Assembly: GCA_013399875.1 (NCBI GenBank)
Contig: VXAZ01008028.1
Coordinates: 124,001 to 188,000, forward strand
Direction: 5' to 3'
Source of the DNA: Gymnorhina tibicen
Lineage: Eukaryota; Chordata; Aves; Passeriformes; Artamidae
DNA length: 64,000 nt
The position numbers were made by a program, and so were the translations under genes. Below are positions 62,511-64,000 of the stretch, piece by piece (position 1 is the stretch's first letter; each line of letters opens with the position of its first letter). The notes beneath the pieces are model-generated. The model had not been told where the DNA came from. It made no database searches and saw nothing but the letters and a program-made list of their open reading frames with translations.

Positions 62511-64000
62511 GCTTAAAAAGATAGTCTCACAAACTGGTATAGATGTACAAGCCTACAAGTTGTAAAAAAAGAAAAAAAATACAAAACTGTGGATTAATCT
62601 GGGCCAGACGCTGCATTAATCCAGTTAAATATCAGTGATTTCCCCTTTCCTCTGGACAGGAGCACAACAACAGGCCTAAGTCACTTCTCAAGCCGTTTCA
62701 CATTTGGAGAATCAGAAAGGCACAAGGCTCAGGGAGCTGGCGATCCTTTAAAGACACTCACTGAACACGTTGCCAGTGAAAAAGGCAGAGCAAGCACTTG
62801 GAACATGCTCTGCGTGCCAGGGATCTCTGCCATGGTGCAAAACAGTCCCTCAGCTACTCCCACCCAACAGCTTCCCGCCCCCCCATCCCAGGGCTTCCTT
62901 GGCTTCTGGCATAATCTGCGTTAGTCACCAGGGTGCTTCAGCTGGTACCACAGCCAGGCGTTCCAGGGGCCAAGCATTCCCAGAGTCGCCTGTGAACGAT
63001 GCTAAAGGAAAATTTGGCCTAGCATTTTAAATTTTACACACACACACACACACAAAAAATCCATTAAAACTACAATAGGATTCCAAAAAGGTGATGAGCT
63101 GCCATTGGCTGATAGTAAATTGGTTGAAGCAAAGAAAGAAATAGTCCCTTCTTTTAAACAAAGCAAAACAAAAAGACACTGTAGAAAAACATGCCCATAC
63201 TAGTACAAATTTCAGTTGGGGTCAAATCACTACTGTTGGAGAAAGCAGATGTGTAAGAAAAAAAAAATCTTTATTCAATGTCAGTGCATTATAAGCTAAG
63301 CTAACTTACAACAGAAGGGTCATTTCGGCAAAATAATTATAATCAATTTATGCTAAAGAGAGGGTATTTTGAATTTTCTTCTGTTTAATTTGTGTACATA
63401 AGGGATATAAAGTCACTTTAATGTTTCTGCACAGGACAAGGATCCACAGTAACGAAGCATTTGTATTACAAAATGATACACGGTTTCTTAAGAGAACCTC
63501 CGACAAAGATAATTAGAATAAAGGATGTTTGTGACAATTTCAAATAAGATTAATATAATCTCCTGATAAAATTCTTCACAAGGGCCCTCAGCACTGGTGA
63601 TATGACTCATTGCTTCAGTATTATCCACATTTTAGTGGTGTCTAATCTGCCAATATATGGATTTTAATATAGAATTAATTGTGGCTAGAAGATTTTACAT
63701 AGCATATTTATGAAGTTCCTATTCGTTGATATCCATTTATGACTTCAGGAGTGAGGCTCCTGCAATTCCTCCACCACTTATTGTCAAGTTTAAATTGGTT
63801 TCTGAAGCTTCCACGGGGAGAGAGCTTCTGTGCTCAAGTGGCCTCCTACAGACACGGTGTCAGATCACGCAGGTTAATGAGACAGGCAGCCAGAAGTGAG
63901 AATAAAGGCAAAGCAAACAGGCTCACAAACCCTCACTGAGCTTTGTGCCATCACACACAGGCTGCTCCTGGGCCCCTCTCCAGCCCCAACACTCCGGCCA
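62511..64000. other. Gene-free stretch to the window end
   Basis: GC-richer at 62770-63030 and again at 63730-64000, with short frames of no recognised family; otherwise AT-rich. It contains the (AC)9 tract at 63036. The last frame (63739-63939) is near the window edge and could be cut off, but shows no motif. Confidence 0.5.
63036..63053. repeat. (AC)9 microsatellite
   Basis: Nine AC units, followed by an A run ('acaaaaaatcc'). Confidence 0.95.

Noticed and set aside
62142..62524. Two overlapping + frames of 105 and 113 codons
   Set aside because: Both are translations of an antisense CR1 copy.
1..64000. CRISPR arrays, operons, phage or bacterial genes, mitochondrial insertions
   Set aside because: No regularly spaced repeats, no dense gene packing, no Shine-Dalgarno-linked frames, and no recognisable mitochondrial gene sequence were seen.

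Overview
This window looks like vertebrate nuclear DNA, most probably from a bird. It is AT-rich, has no operon-like gene packing, and is studded with short pieces of CR1 LINEs. About twenty stretches carry the diagnostic CR1 3' end. On the + strand they read 'cttccaacc...' followed by 'attctatga' or 'gattctgtga'; on the - strand they read 'agaatcacagaatgg' followed by 'ttggaagggacc'. CR1s are common in reptiles too. The avian call rests on the CR1 variants and on a compact solo LTR whose sequence resembles passerine ERV LTRs as I remember them; the order is an inference.

I find no protein-coding gene, rRNA, tRNA, snRNA or CRISPR array that I can name with confidence. The longest open frames (about 32503-32973, 15220-15645, 20590-20949, 49424-49768 and 62142-62524) lie inside CR1 copies and are translations of LINE 3' sequence. 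The window is best read as an intergenic desert or the interior of very large introns.

Layout. 1-9.7 kb: three + strand CR1 pieces and one splice-flanked open segment (6469-6638). 9.7-17.5 kb: an LTR-like GC-richer stretch near 10.0-10.4 kb, an (AC)9 microsatellite, and two adjoining - strand CR1s at 15.2-15.6 kb. 17.6-18 kb: a complete solo LTR with perfect 9-bp terminal inverted repeats, a 4-bp target duplication, a TATA box and an AATAAA. 19.0-19.4 kb: an unidentified open segment with coding-like residues on the - strand and splice-like signals on the + strand. 19.4-28.2 kb: CR1 fragments, including the longest one (about 680 bp), and a 52-bp tandem duplication. 30.4-30.9 kb: a purine-rich block with a 110-bp repeat separated by 381 bp. 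32.5-45 kb: CR1s and homopolymer tracts. 44.0 and 47.2 kb: two copies of an unrecognised repeat, about 96% identical over 92 bp. 45.3-45.6 kb: a GC/CpG-rich, G-run-rich pocket. 47.8-50 kb: two - strand CR1s. 50-57.2 kb: three splice-flanked open segments, of which 56992-57108 has the best exon grammar. 59-62.5 kb: CR1 ends plus a relic of LINE reverse transcriptase.

No new biological system is evident. The items most worth a second look are the 44.0/47.2 kb repeat pair, the solo LTR, the 30.4-30.9 kb repeat block and the candidate exons at 56992-57108 and 19.0-19.4 kb. Exon candidates are deliberately scored low, because pseudo-exons of this quality are expected by chance in 64 kb.
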